DNA of 64,000 bases from CATQHW01 sp965243545 (GTDB lineage: Bacteria; Spirochaetota; Spirochaetia; SZUA-6; Bin103): the NCBI GenBank assembly GCA_965243545.1, contig OZ251573.1, positions 868,001-932,000 of the forward strand, written 5' to 3'. Under the pieces are notes generated by a model. It searched no databases and was not told the origin of the DNA. It saw only the letters and a program-made list of their open reading frames with translations. This document shows positions 52,261 to 60,940 of the stretch, in pieces (positions within the stretch are counted from its first letter, which is position 1; every line of letters starts with the position of its first letter). A program made the translations under genes and the position numbers.

Positions 52261-53546
52261 CCACGCTGCTGCGCGGCGCCGGCGTGATCGACGGGCTGGG
52301 CGGATTCCACCCGGCCGCCGACGTGCTGGTCGACGGTGACCGCATCGCCGCGCTGGGACCGCCGGCCGCCGCCCGGCCGCAGCCGGACCGGACCGTCGAC
52401 CTGGCCGGCTGCACGCTGCTGCCGGGGCTGATCGATTGCCACGTCCATCTCTGCAAGGGGAACGCGGTGGGCGAATCGAACCGCTGGCGCGAGCCGGGAG
52501 CGGTTCCCACCGAGCGGGAGGCCGGCACGGACGCGGCCATGGCCGGGGTGGCGCGCGACGTACTGGCCGGCGCCTGTTTCGCGCGCCGCACGCTGGCCGC
52601 CGGCTACACCACCGTGCGCGACGTGGGCGGCGCCGAGCAGGCCGGCGACGTCGCCGTGCGCGAAGCGGTCCGGGTCGGGTTCACGGACGGGCCGCGCATC
52701 CTGGCCAGCGCCGGCGGCATCGTCATGACCGGCGGCCACGGCTGGGACATGGGCGGATTTGTCGAGGCCGACGGACCGGATGCGGTGCGGCGCGCGGCGC
52801 GCCGGCAACTCAAGGCGGGCGCCGACGTCATCAAGCTGATGGCGGGCCGCGCCGGCGGCACCGCCACCGCGCAGGGCGGACCGGAGCTGACGGTGGCGGA
52901 GATGCGCGCCGCGTGCGATGAGGCGCACAACCAGGAGCGCCGGGTCGCCGCCCACGCGGTCGCCCCGCAGGCGATCCGCAACGCCATCGAAGCCGGCGTC
53001 GACACCATCGAGCACGGCTGCCTTGCCGATGACCGCTGCCTCGACCTGATGGCCGAGCGCGGCGTCTACCTGATCTGCACCCTCTTTCCGTACGTGGCGC
53101 AGGCCGAGATCTCCCTGCAGGCCGGCTACTCGGCGGACGTGGCGGAGCCGTCGCGGCGGCTGATGGAGCGGTATCCGCTGGTGGTGCGCGACGCGCTCGA
53201 CCGCGGCGTACCGGTCGCGCTCGGCTCCGACTGCGGCATCCGAGACCTCACCCCGCACGGCGACAACGCCGCCGAGCTGGAGATGGTGGTCCGCTACGCC
53301 GGCGCTACCCCGATGCGGGCGATCGAGCTGGCCACGTCGTGCGGCGCCCGCGCCCTCGGCCTGGACGCCGCGATCGGGTCGATCGAACCGGGCAAGTGCG
53401 CGGACCTGATCGCCGTCGCCGGCGATCCGCGCGGCGACGTCACCCTGCTGCGCCCGCCGAACGCGCCGGTGCTGGTGATGCGGTCGGGCCGCATCGCGCC
53501 GGCCGGCGGTCGGCCAGCCGACGATCGACCGGCCGGCGCTACCTGA
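52257..53546 (+). CDS. Metal-dependent amidohydrolase (imidazolonepropionase / Xaa-Pro-dipeptidase-like)
   Basis: The product is 429 residues from GTG 52257. The metal-binding set is visible: HxH in LIDCHVHL, the lysine region DVIKLMAG, His in RRVAAHAVAP, His in TIEHGC and Asp in ALGSDCGIRD. The N-terminal strand VTTLLRGAGVIDGLGG is typical of composite-domain amidohydrolases. The exact substrate cannot be told. It follows the nitrilase gene. Its end overlaps the convergent DRTGG gene by 8 bases. Confidence 0.87.
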   Translation: MTTLLRGAGVIDGLGGFHPAADVLVDGDRIAALGPPAAARPQPDRTVDLAGCTLLPGLIDCHVHLCKGNAVGESNRWREPGAVPTEREAGTDAAMAGVARDVLAGACFARRTLAAGYTTVRDVGGAEQAGDVAVREAVRVGFTDGPRILASAGGIVMTGGHGWDMGGFVEADGPDAVRRAARRQLKAGADVIKLMAGRAGGTATAQGGPELTVAEMRAACDEAHNQERRVAAHAVAPQAIRNAIEAGVDTIEHGCLADDRCLDLMAERGVYLICTLFPYVAQAEISLQAGYSADVAEPSRRLMERYPLVVRDALDRGVPVALGSDCGIRDLTPHGDNAAELEMVVRYAGATPMRAIELATSCGARALGLDAAIGSIEPGKCADLIAVAGDPRGDVTLLRPPNAPVLVMRSGRIAPAGGRPADDRPAGAT

Positions 53547-54708
53547 TTCCGAAGATGTCCATGAACCGCTGCACGTCGAACGAGGCGCTGAACACCTCCT
53601 CCACCTCCCGCACTTTTTCGACGTCGTACACCTGCAGCTTGGTGCTTTCGTAGAGTCCGAACAGGCGCGCTTCGGTGGCCGCCGAATCGCCGCGAATCAC
53701 TACCGTCGGCAGCCCGGCGCCGACGATGTCGGCGCGCAGATCGGAGGCTAGCGTTTCGCCTTCGTCACAGGTGAGCACCAGCCCGCCGATCCCGCGCGCC
53801 GCGCCGAGCTGGCGGTGATAGGCAAGGATGCTCTGGATGCGCGGCGCGGAGTTGGCGCTGAGCACGACCAGGTCGCGCCGCCGGATCTCCTGCGCGGGCC
53901 GCAGGAACCGGGCGGGAAGGGAGATCACGCGGATGGTCCGGCACGGCCGCTGCCAGGTGGGGTGGCGGGGATCGCCGATCGCCTCCGCGTGGCGGATCGA
54001 GTTGAGCACCAGGTCCATCGACGGCTGCGGCAAGTCCTGGACCGCCGGAATGAAGCCCAGGACGTGCAGCCCGCCGCCGAAGCCGGGAAACCGGGCGTTG
54101 AGCGCCTCCTCGGTGAGATAGCGCTGCAGGGTGGGGATCTTGTCCGGGATCAGCCGGTTGAAGATGACGCCGCGCACGCGGCACCCCTTGTGCATGAAAT
54201 AGGACAGGTAGATTTCGAGCGTGTCGATGGCGCGGCCGATGCCGCCTTCGGACAGAAAGACGATCTCCGCGCCGAGCAGGTTGCCGACGTCGGCGTTGGA
54301 GAGGCCGACGATCGAACCGACGCCCGGATGCCCGGAGCCTTCCGCGATGATCACCTTCTTGTCGGCGAGCGACGCCGCCGATTCGCGAATGCGGCGCTCC
54401 AGGGTGCGGGTGAGCGTCTGCGGGTCACCGGACTCCAGGTAGTTGCGGGTGAACCCGGCCGTGAAGCGGATCGGCGACAGGTGCCGTGGCTCGAACCCGG
54501 GCAGCGAACTGAACACCGACAGGAGCTGCACGTCCTTGTCGACCTGCACGCCGTCACGCAACGTCGACACCTCCTGGCCGACCGGTTTCAGGTAGCCGAT
54601 CGTCGACGGGTCCAGCACGCGCCGCAGCTGGGAGATGATGCCGAGGCTGGTCACCGTCTTGCCGGCGTGCTGCCGGTAGCCGGTCAGGTAGACGATTACG
54701 GGAGGCAT
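53539..54708 (-). CDS. AAA_26-DRTGG domain protein (phosphotransacetylase N-terminal-like)
   Basis: The product is 389 residues from ATG 54708. The N-terminal dethiobiotin-synthetase-like NTPase has VYLTGYRQHAGKTVTSLGII (P-loop), then GYLKPVGQEV and VIIAEGSGHPGVGS. The C-terminal DRTGG fold begins near DLVVLSANSAPRIQSILAYH and continues through LVLTCDEGETLASD. Together these equal the regulatory N-terminal half of long phosphate acetyltransferases, but there is no catalytic PTA domain. It is the third gene of an operon after an alpha-oxoamine synthase and FabZ. Confidence 0.82.
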   Translation of the reverse strand: MPPVIVYLTGYRQHAGKTVTSLGIISQLRRVLDPSTIGYLKPVGQEVSTLRDGVQVDKDVQLLSVFSSLPGFEPRHLSPIRFTAGFTRNYLESGDPQTLTRTLERRIRESAASLADKKVIIAEGSGHPGVGSIVGLSNADVGNLLGAEIVFLSEGGIGRAIDTLEIYLSYFMHKGCRVRGVIFNRLIPDKIPTLQRYLTEEALNARFPGFGGGLHVLGFIPAVQDLPQPSMDLVLNSIRHAEAIGDPRHPTWQRPCRTIRVISLPARFLRPAQEIRRRDLVVLSANSAPRIQSILAYHRQLGAARGIGGLVLTCDEGETLASDLRADIVGAGLPTVVIRGDSAATEARLFGLYESTKLQVYDVEKVREVEEVFSASFDVQRFMDIFGIR

Positions 54709-54727
54709 GGCGACGCTCGCCGCCGGG

Positions 54728-55195
54728 TCATCCCGTAGGGCGTTCCGCCGATCCGCCCGAGACAGATCCGCCCAAACCGGATCCGCGCAGGCACAGCCAG
54801 GTCGCCTCGGCCGCCAGCTCACCGTCCACGTACGCCTTGCCGCTCTGGCGGATCATGGCCGGCGAACTGCGCAGGGTGGTCACCTCCAGGCGCACCTCCT
54901 CGTCCGGGCGCACCTGCCGGCGGAACTTCACCTTCTCGACCGCGGCCAGAAACAGGATCGACCCGGCGCCGTCACTCTGCGCGGCGATGCCGGCGCCGCC
55001 GCACTGCGCCAGCGACTCGATCAACAGCACGCCGGGCACGACCGGATACGCAGGGAAGTGGCCGGCGAAGACCGGCTCCCCGGCCGGGAACCGCCGGTAC
55101 CCCACGATCAGGTCCGGGCCGGCGCGTTCCAACCGGTCCACGAACAGGAACGGCGGGCGATGCGGGAGCAGCCGCGTGACCTCCGGCAGGCTCAC
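54728..55195 (-). CDS. 3-hydroxyacyl-ACP dehydratase FabZ-like
   Basis: The product is 155 residues from GTG 55195, overlapping the upstream stop as GTGA. FabZ motifs are LLPHRPPFLFVDR (catalytic His) and FAGHFPAYPVVPGVLLIESL (catalytic Glu near the end). The C-terminal tail is serine/glycine-rich and not conserved. Coupling to an alpha-oxoamine synthase suggests a role in a specific acyl product rather than only bulk fatty acid synthesis; that is inference. Confidence 0.88.
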   Translation of the reverse strand: MSLPEVTRLLPHRPPFLFVDRLERAGPDLIVGYRRFPAGEPVFAGHFPAYPVVPGVLLIESLAQCGGAGIAAQSDGAGSILFLAAVEKVKFRRQVRPDEEVRLEVTTLRSSPAMIRQSGKAYVDGELAAEATWLCLRGSGLGGSVSGGSAERPTG

Positions 55196-56439
55196 GATCC
55201 GATGATACCGAGGCGGCGTCCGACCGCGGCCGTGATCTCCAGCACCCGGTCGAGTTCGTCGTCGGTGTGGATGGCCATGTAGGAGGTGCGGATGAGCGCC
55301 TTGCCGGGCGGCACGCCGGGGCTCACCACCGGGTTGGCGTAGATGCCGGCCTGGAACAGGGCGTGCCAGAACCGGAAGGTGAGATAGTCGTCGCCGATGA
55401 TCAAGGGGACGATCGGCGTCTCGGCCACGTCGACGTTGAATCCGAGCGCCTTGTACTCGCGGATCATGCGCGCCGCGATCTGTTGCAGCCGCCGCGTCCG
55501 CTCCGGCTCCTCGCGCATGATGCGCAACGCCGCCCGCGCCGCCGCCAGATTGGCCGGCGGCATGCTGGCGCTGAAGATCAGCGAGCGGCCGTGATGCTTG
55601 ATGAAGTTGACGACCTCGCGGTCGCCGGCGACGAAGCCGCCGATCGAACCGAACGACTTGGAGAACGTGCACATGACCAGATCGGCCAGCGGCCGGCCGA
55701 CGTGCTCCTCGGTGCCGCGGCCGGTGTCGCCGATCACGCCGATCGCGTGCGCTTCGTCCAGATAGACGCGCGCGCCGTGCCGCCGGGCGACCCGGGTCAG
55801 CTCGGCCAGACGGACGACGTCGCCCTCCATGCTGAACACCCCGTCGGTGACCACCAGCTTGCCGGCGTCCGCGGGCGCCGCGCCGAGCGCTCGGTCCAGG
55901 TCGGCCGGGCTGTTGTGGGCGTACCGGTGCACCTTGACCGTGCCGAGCCGCAGGCCGGAGGCGTGGAAGATGCCGTCCATGACCGATGCGTGGTTGACCC
56001 GGTCGGAGAAGACGTGGTCGTTCTTGCCGAGCAGCGCGGAGATCGCGCCGAGGTTGGTCTGGTAGCCGGTCGTAAAGCACAGCGCCGCCGGTTTGCGGAC
56101 GAAGTCGGCCAGCTCCGCCTCCAGCTCCTCGTGCAGCGTGAGCGTGCCGTTGAGGTACCGCGACCCGGAACACGACGTGCCGTAGCGCTTGACCGCGGCG
56201 ATCGCCGCCTCCCGGACGCGCGGGTCCCACGACAGGCCGAGGTAGTTGTTGGAGCCGATCATGAGCAGGTCGCGCCCGTCGATCACGGCGGTGGTGCCGC
56301 GCACCTCCTCGATGGCGGCGAAGTAGGGATAGAAGCCGATCTCCCGTACCTTGCCGTCGAACCACTCCTGATAGTCGCGGCACTTCCGGAACAGATCGGC
56401 GCCGGCGGTCCGGCCGCCGTCAGCGTCGCTGGAGGTCAT
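55192..56439 (-). CDS. Alpha-oxoamine synthase family PLP enzyme (BioF/KBL/serine palmitoyltransferase-like)
   Basis: The product is 415 residues. The family joins an amino acid to an acyl-CoA or acyl-ACP with loss of CO2. Visible features are GSNNYLGLSWDP, then GTSCSGSRYLNGTLTLHEEL, the PLP-ring His in DRVNHASVMDG, Asp in YLDEAHAIGVIG and the Schiff-base lysine in CTFSKSFGSIGGF. The N-terminal insertion FYPYFAAIEE and the SGSRYLNGTL phrase resemble serine palmitoyltransferase or CqsA-like members more than BioF. With FabZ next door, a long-chain acyl product is plausible. Confidence 0.82.
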   Translation of the reverse strand: MTSSDADGGRTAGADLFRKCRDYQEWFDGKVREIGFYPYFAAIEEVRGTTAVIDGRDLLMIGSNNYLGLSWDPRVREAAIAAVKRYGTSCSGSRYLNGTLTLHEELEAELADFVRKPAALCFTTGYQTNLGAISALLGKNDHVFSDRVNHASVMDGIFHASGLRLGTVKVHRYAHNSPADLDRALGAAPADAGKLVVTDGVFSMEGDVVRLAELTRVARRHGARVYLDEAHAIGVIGDTGRGTEEHVGRPLADLVMCTFSKSFGSIGGFVAGDREVVNFIKHHGRSLIFSASMPPANLAAARAALRIMREEPERTRRLQQIAARMIREYKALGFNVDVAETPIVPLIIGDDYLTFRFWHALFQAGIYANPVVSPGVPPGKALIRTSYMAIHTDDELDRVLEITAAVGRRLGIIGS

Positions 56440-56548
56440 ACGTCAACGGCGGGCGTCCCTTGGACGAAGCGGCGGCTCATGGGGTCGGCTGCAACGGATA
56501 CTACGGAAGCGGTCCGCTCCGCAAGCCGCCGGCGCCGGGCGCACGCGC

Positions 56549-57211
56549 TCACCCCGCCGGCCCGGTCTCTATCAAGGCGGCGAACATGGCGCGCATCGCC
56601 TCCGAGTCCCATTCGCGCACGCCGATCGCCCGCGCCACGATCGTCCCGGCCGGGTCCAGGATGTAGGTCATCGGCAGGGATCGCGCCGCGTAGACGCGGC
56701 TGGTCGACAGGTCGGCGTCGATCACGATCTCGAAGGTGATGCCGGTCTCGGCGACGAAGCGTTCGACCTCGGCGGGCGTTTCGCCAAGGTCGACGCCGAC
56801 GACCCGCAGGCCGCGTTCGGCAAGCTGCAGGTGGAGCCGCTCCAGCGCCGGCATCTCGATCCGGCACGGGGCGCACCACGTCGCCCAGAAGTTGAGCAGC
56901 ACGTAGCTGCCGGCGTAGTCGTCCAGGGTGCGCGGCGCGCCGTCCAGGGCGGCCAGCTCGAAGTCGACGCGCGCCTCCTTCCTGGCCGGCTCGAAGCCGA
57001 GGTCGGCGATCGCCTGCCGCACCGCTTCGGGATCGGCGCTTCCCGCTGCCGGCCGCGCGGCGGCAGGGCCATCAGCGGCGGCGGGGACATCAGCCGCGGC
57101 AAGGCCATCGGCGGCGGCGGGGCCGTCGGCCGCGTCCGGCCGCGCGCATCCGGCCAGCGCCAGCGCCAGCGCCGCGCAGACAATGCCGGCCGCGCGTCCG
57201 CTTCCCATCAC
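56549..57211 (-). CDS. TlpA-like thioredoxin-fold lipoprotein
   Basis: The product is 220 residues. Signal peptide with lipobox LALAGC. An Ala/Asp/Gly/Pro tandem linker (unit AADGPAA and variants) spans about residues 25-57. The thioredoxin fold has NFWATWCAPCRIEMPALERL, whose CAPC is the redox site, and the cis-proline SLPMTYILDPAG. It is probably a periplasmic thiol reductase or resurfacing factor for cytochrome assembly. The gene runs toward the oxoamine synthase with 109 bases between. Confidence 0.88.
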   Translation of the reverse strand: MMGSGRAAGIVCAALALALAGCARPDAADGPAAADGLAAADVPAAADGPAAARPAAGSADPEAVRQAIADLGFEPARKEARVDFELAALDGAPRTLDDYAGSYVLLNFWATWCAPCRIEMPALERLHLQLAERGLRVVGVDLGETPAEVERFVAETGITFEIVIDADLSTSRVYAARSLPMTYILDPAGTIVARAIGVREWDSEAMRAMFAALIETGPAG

Positions 57212-57366
57212 GCCGGCATCATACGGGAACGCCGGCGCCGCACGGAACCGCCGCCGGTCGGGGAACGCCGGCGCCGTGCGGAACGCTGCCCGCCGGGACG
57301 TGCCGGAAGCGTAACGTAACCGGCCGTTGAAGCGCGGCGTCCTCCTGGTCCGTATCTCCCGGTGAG

Positions 57367-58716
57367 ATGGGTCCGTCCTTTGTCGCTGCCGCGGTCGCCG
57401 CCACCGGGTTGGCGGTGGCGCCGGCGGCGTTGCCGCTGGCGCTCGGCGTCGTAGCCGCGGCAGCCGCCGCCGGGGGCGCGTTGTGGGGCTTCGGCGCCGT
57501 GCACGGGCAGCCGGCGCTGCGCGCCTGCGCGGCGGCCGCCGTGCTCGGCGCCATGCTGGCCGCCACCGGCATCGTGCGGATGCGGATGGAGGATCGGTCG
57601 GCGTATCTGGGGATCGCCGGCGCCGGCCCGCTGGTGGTGCGCGGCGCCGTGGTGGACGACAGCCGGCCGCTGCCGCGCGGCGGCGCGGCGCTGTCGTTGC
57701 GGGTCTTTGCGGTGTCCGGCCGCGGCGGCGCGCTGCAGGCGACGGCCGACGCGCGGATCGAGCTGTTCCTGCGCGACGACGCGCCGCTGCACCGCGGCGA
57801 GGTGGTGGCCGCGACGCTCGACCCGCCCCCGGACCTGCGCCAAGTCCGGCCGGCCGGCGGCGCGGTGCGCGCCGGCCGACCGGTGCGGATCGAACGGCGC
57901 GGGTTCCGGTCGCCGCTCTGGCGGGTCCGCGCCGCCGTCCGCGAGCGGATCGTCGCCGCCGTGGCCCGCGCCGGGCCGGCCGCGGGATTGGCCGCGGCGG
58001 TGCTGATCGGTGACCGGCGGCTGCTCGACGCCGGCGCCGCCACGCGCTTCCGCCGGGCCGGCGCGTCGCACCTGCTGGCGCTGTCCGGCCTGCACGTCGG
58101 CATCGTCTACGGCTGCGCGCTGGTCCTCCTGCGCGTAGCGCCGCGCCGGGCGGGACCGCCGGCCGCCGCCGCGGTCGCCGCCGCCTACGCGCTGATCGCC
58201 ACCGGCGGTCCGGCGCTGGCGCGCGCGGCGATCATGGCCGCGGTCGGGTCGCTGCTGGCGGTGACCGACCGCGAACGGCGGCCGGTGCCGATCATCGCCA
58301 TCGCCGCGCTCATCCTGTTGGCGATCGATCCGACGGCCGCCGCGCAACTTTCGTTTCAACTCTCCTTCCTGGCGCTGCTCGGCGTGCTGGCCGGCGCGCG
58401 TGCGGCGGTTCGCCTGCCGCCGGGGCCGCTCCGTTACGCCGGCGGCGCCGTGCTCTGCTCGATCGGCGCGCAGGCCGCCACCGCGCCGCTGGTGTTGACC
58501 GTGTTCGGAACGCTCTACCCCGGATCGGTGCTGTTGGCGCCGCTGCTGATGCCGGCGGTGACGGTCTTCCTGGCCGCCGCCCTGGCCGTCGGGGCGGCCG
58601 GTCAGCTCGCTTGGCAGACGCCGGCCGCGGTCGCTGGCGCGATCCTCGATTTGGCGTCTATCATCCTGGACGCCGGCATCTCGCTCAGCGCCGCCATCCC
58701 GGGGATCACCCTATGA
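57367..58716 (+). CDS. ComEC/Rec2-type membrane protein, competence domain only
   Basis: The product is 449 residues with about 10-11 hydrophobic segments. An N-terminal OB-fold domain (DUF4131-like, about 65-190) precedes the channel. The ComEC core signature is FRRAGASHLLALSGLHVGIV, with PALARAAIMAAVG and AAAQLSFQLSFLALLGVLAG. ComEC imports single-stranded DNA in transformation. The C-terminal metallo-beta-lactamase domain of longer homologues is absent, a variant seen in many bacteria. Confidence 0.87.
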   Translation: MGPSFVAAAVAATGLAVAPAALPLALGVVAAAAAAGGALWGFGAVHGQPALRACAAAAVLGAMLAATGIVRMRMEDRSAYLGIAGAGPLVVRGAVVDDSRPLPRGGAALSLRVFAVSGRGGALQATADARIELFLRDDAPLHRGEVVAATLDPPPDLRQVRPAGGAVRAGRPVRIERRGFRSPLWRVRAAVRERIVAAVARAGPAAGLAAAVLIGDRRLLDAGAATRFRRAGASHLLALSGLHVGIVYGCALVLLRVAPRRAGPPAAAAVAAAYALIATGGPALARAAIMAAVGSLLAVTDRERRPVPIIAIAALILLAIDPTAAAQLSFQLSFLALLGVLAGARAAVRLPPGPLRYAGGAVLCSIGAQAATAPLVLTVFGTLYPGSVLLAPLLMPAVTVFLAAALAVGAAGQLAWQTPAAVAGAILDLASIILDAGISLSAAIPGITL

Positions 58717-58726
58717 CCGACGATCC

Positions 58727-59596
58727 GTGAACCACGACTCGCCGACCGAAATCCGCCGCGCGATGGAAGCCGCCGGCATCGCGTTGAAGAAGCGCTGGGG
58801 ACAGAACTTCATGATCAATCGCGGCGCGCGCCGCAAGATCGTGGAGTTGCTCGATCCGAAGCCGGGCGAAGTGATCTGGGAGATCGGCGCGGGACTCGGC
58901 GCGCTGACGGAGATGATCGCGCCTGCGGCCGGCGCCACCGTGGCGTTCGAGAGCGATCACGGCTTGGTGCGCCACCTGCGCTCGGCGTTCGCCGGCGCTG
59001 ACGTGCAGGTCGTGGCCGGGGACTTCCTGCAGACCCGTGAGCAGGCTGCGGCGGAGTACGGGCCGCCGCAGCGCGTGGCCGGCAACCTGCCGTACGCCAG
59101 CGGGGCCGCGATCGTCGCCGCCCTGGTCGAGCACGGACCGCCGGCCGGCCGCATGGTCTTCACCCTGCAGAAAGAGGTGGTCGACCGGATGCGCGCAGCG
59201 CCCGGATCGCGTGAGTACTCGTCGTTCTCGGCGATCTGCCAGGCGTTCCATACGGTCGCCGGGCACGGCGACCTGCAGCCCGGCTCGTTCTATCCGGCGC
59301 CGGAGGTGCAGTCCGGCGTGGTGACCATGGACGCGCGCGCCGACGCCGGCCGCGTGCGCGACCGGGACGTATTCTTCACGCTGGTGCGCGCGGCGTTTTC
59401 GGCCCGGCGCAAGACGCTGCGCAACAATCTGCTGCGGTCGTCGCCGTTTCCGGTGGCCAAGCGCGACCTGCTGGCGGCGGTGCAGGGCATGGGGATCGAG
59501 GCGGGCGTGCGCGCGGAGACGCTGAGCGCCGATCAGCTGGCCGCGGTGAGCGAGCGGATCGCCGCGCTGGTGCGCAGGGCCGGCGGCGCATCGTGA
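58727..59596 (+). CDS. rsmA: 16S rRNA (adenine1518/1519-N6) dimethyltransferase
   Basis: RsmA dimethylates two adjacent adenines in helix 45 of 16S rRNA. The 289 residues include KKRWGQNFMIN, motif I WEIGAGLGALTEMI, and the catalytic VAGNLPYASGAAI. The region FYPAPEVQSGVVTM and FSARRKTLRNNL are also family-typical. The stop overlaps tyrA as GTGA. The normal start codon here is GTG. Confidence 0.94.
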   Translation: MNHDSPTEIRRAMEAAGIALKKRWGQNFMINRGARRKIVELLDPKPGEVIWEIGAGLGALTEMIAPAAGATVAFESDHGLVRHLRSAFAGADVQVVAGDFLQTREQAAAEYGPPQRVAGNLPYASGAAIVAALVEHGPPAGRMVFTLQKEVVDRMRAAPGSREYSSFSAICQAFHTVAGHGDLQPGSFYPAPEVQSGVVTMDARADAGRVRDRDVFFTLVRAAFSARRKTLRNNLLRSSPFPVAKRDLLAAVQGMGIEAGVRAETLSADQLAAVSERIAALVRRAGGAS

Positions 59597-60336
59597 ACGG
59601 CGCGGAGATCGGCGTCTACGGCCTGGGCCGGTTCGGTTCGTTCTGGGCGGAGCGGCTGGCCCGCCGCGCGGCCGTCAAGGCGTACTCCCGGCGCAGCCGG
59701 GCGGCGCCGGCCGGCGTGGAGCTGGTGCCGGAAGCGCGCCTGCTCGAGTGCCCGGTGCTGATCCTGTGCGTGGCGATCTCCGCCATGGAGCAGGTGCTTG
59801 GCCGCATCCGCGATCGGCTGCCGGCCGGCGCCACGGTCATGGACACCTGCTCCGTGAAGGGCTACCCGACGCGGCTGATGGACGGCGCGCTGCCGGCCGG
59901 CGTCAGCATCCTGGGCACCCATCCGATGTTCGGGCCCGACTCCGGGCGGGAGACGATAGCCGGTCTGCCGATGGTGCTGTGTCCGGTCCGCATCGAGCCG
60001 GCCGCGCTGACGCGGTGGGAGCGTTTTTTTGCGGAGATGGAGCTCAACGTGGTGGTGATGGCGCCGGACGCGCACGACCGGGAGGCGGCGTTTACGCAGG
60101 GCGTGACCCACTACGTCGGCCGGGTCCTGGCGGAGATGCGGCTGCGGGAGTCGGCGATCGCGCCGCTCGGCTTTCAACGTCTGTTGTCGATCGTCGAGCA
60201 GACCTGCAATGATCCGTGGCAGCTGTTTGCCGATCTGCAGCGGTGCAATCCGCATACGGCCGAAATGCGCGCCGGGTTGGAAGCGGCGTTCCGTAGCGTG
60301 TCGGCGCGGCTCGACGACCGGGGGACCGATGCGTAG
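59593..60336 (+). CDS. tyrA: Prephenate dehydrogenase
   Basis: The product is 247 residues. The NAD site is GVYGLGRFGSFWAE. Other family phrases are MDTCSVKGYPTRLM, LGTHPMFGPDSGRET and DAHDREAAFTQGVTHYVGRV (catalytic His). TyrA oxidatively decarboxylates prephenate to 4-hydroxyphenylpyruvate in tyrosine synthesis. It lacks an ACT or chorismate-mutase domain, so feedback control is not evident. It is coupled to rsmA by a four-base overlap. Confidence 0.9.
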   Translation: MNGAEIGVYGLGRFGSFWAERLARRAAVKAYSRRSRAAPAGVELVPEARLLECPVLILCVAISAMEQVLGRIRDRLPAGATVMDTCSVKGYPTRLMDGALPAGVSILGTHPMFGPDSGRETIAGLPMVLCPVRIEPAALTRWERFFAEMELNVVVMAPDAHDREAAFTQGVTHYVGRVLAEMRLRESAIAPLGFQRLLSIVEQTCNDPWQLFADLQRCNPHTAEMRAGLEAAFRSVSARLDDRGTDA

Positions 60337-60402
60337 CGCGCGCCGCCGCTCCTTGCCGCCGGGGCGGCGAGTAGACAGAATCGACGCAGGGGAGGGCGGG
60401 CG

Positions 60403-60813
60403 GTGACCGATCGCAGGCTTGCGGAGTTCGACGACGGCTCCATCGACACGGTATTGGGCGAGGACGTCGAGTTCGAGGGCGAGTTGACGTTCGAGCGTTC
60501 GCTGATCGTCAAGGGCGGGGTGAAGGGCAAGGTGACCGCCGCCGGGACCCTGTACGTCGATGAGCACGCTACCGTAGCCGCGCGGGTAGAGGTGGAGCGC
60601 CTGCGCTGCAAGGGGCGGATCACCGGCGACGTGACCGCGCGGTCCGGCGTCGAGCTCTACTCCACGGCGAACGTCGCCGGCGACGTCGTCACGCCGGACC
60701 TGGCTATGGAGAGCGGCTGCCGGCTCAACGGGCGCTGCGTCATGGACGGCGCCGCGGCGGCGCCGGGCCGCCCGCCCGCTCTGCCGGAGCCTGGCAGCGA
60801 CGGTGAACAATAG
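60403..60813 (+). CDS. Bactofilin
   Basis: The product is 136 residues from GTG 60403, preceded by GGGAGGG. Bactofilins polymerise into cell-shape scaffolds. The beta-helical DUF583 core (about residues 18-110) shows the recurring pattern LIVKGGVKGKVTAAGTLYVD and ERLRCKGRITGDVTARSGVE, then NVAGDVVTPDLAME. The tail is Pro/Ala-rich. Bactofilins are widespread in spirochaetes, where they affect helical shape. Confidence 0.92.
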   Translation: MTDRRLAEFDDGSIDTVLGEDVEFEGELTFERSLIVKGGVKGKVTAAGTLYVDEHATVAARVEVERLRCKGRITGDVTARSGVELYSTANVAGDVVTPDLAMESGCRLNGRCVMDGAAAAPGRPPALPEPGSDGEQ

Positions 60814-60940
60814 CCTTCCGGGATCGCCGCGGACGCCGGCTTCCGCCGTGAGGTACGACAGCAAACGTCGCGACTTCGACCGTCGGAAAAACGGCGCATC
60901 TGCCGGTGCCGCCGACCGTGGACCGCCCGTCACCAGGGCG

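Noticed and set aside
57212..57366. Possible small gene between the TlpA-like gene and ComEC
   Set aside because: No start with a ribosome-binding site and no recognisable sequence; probably a divergent promoter region.
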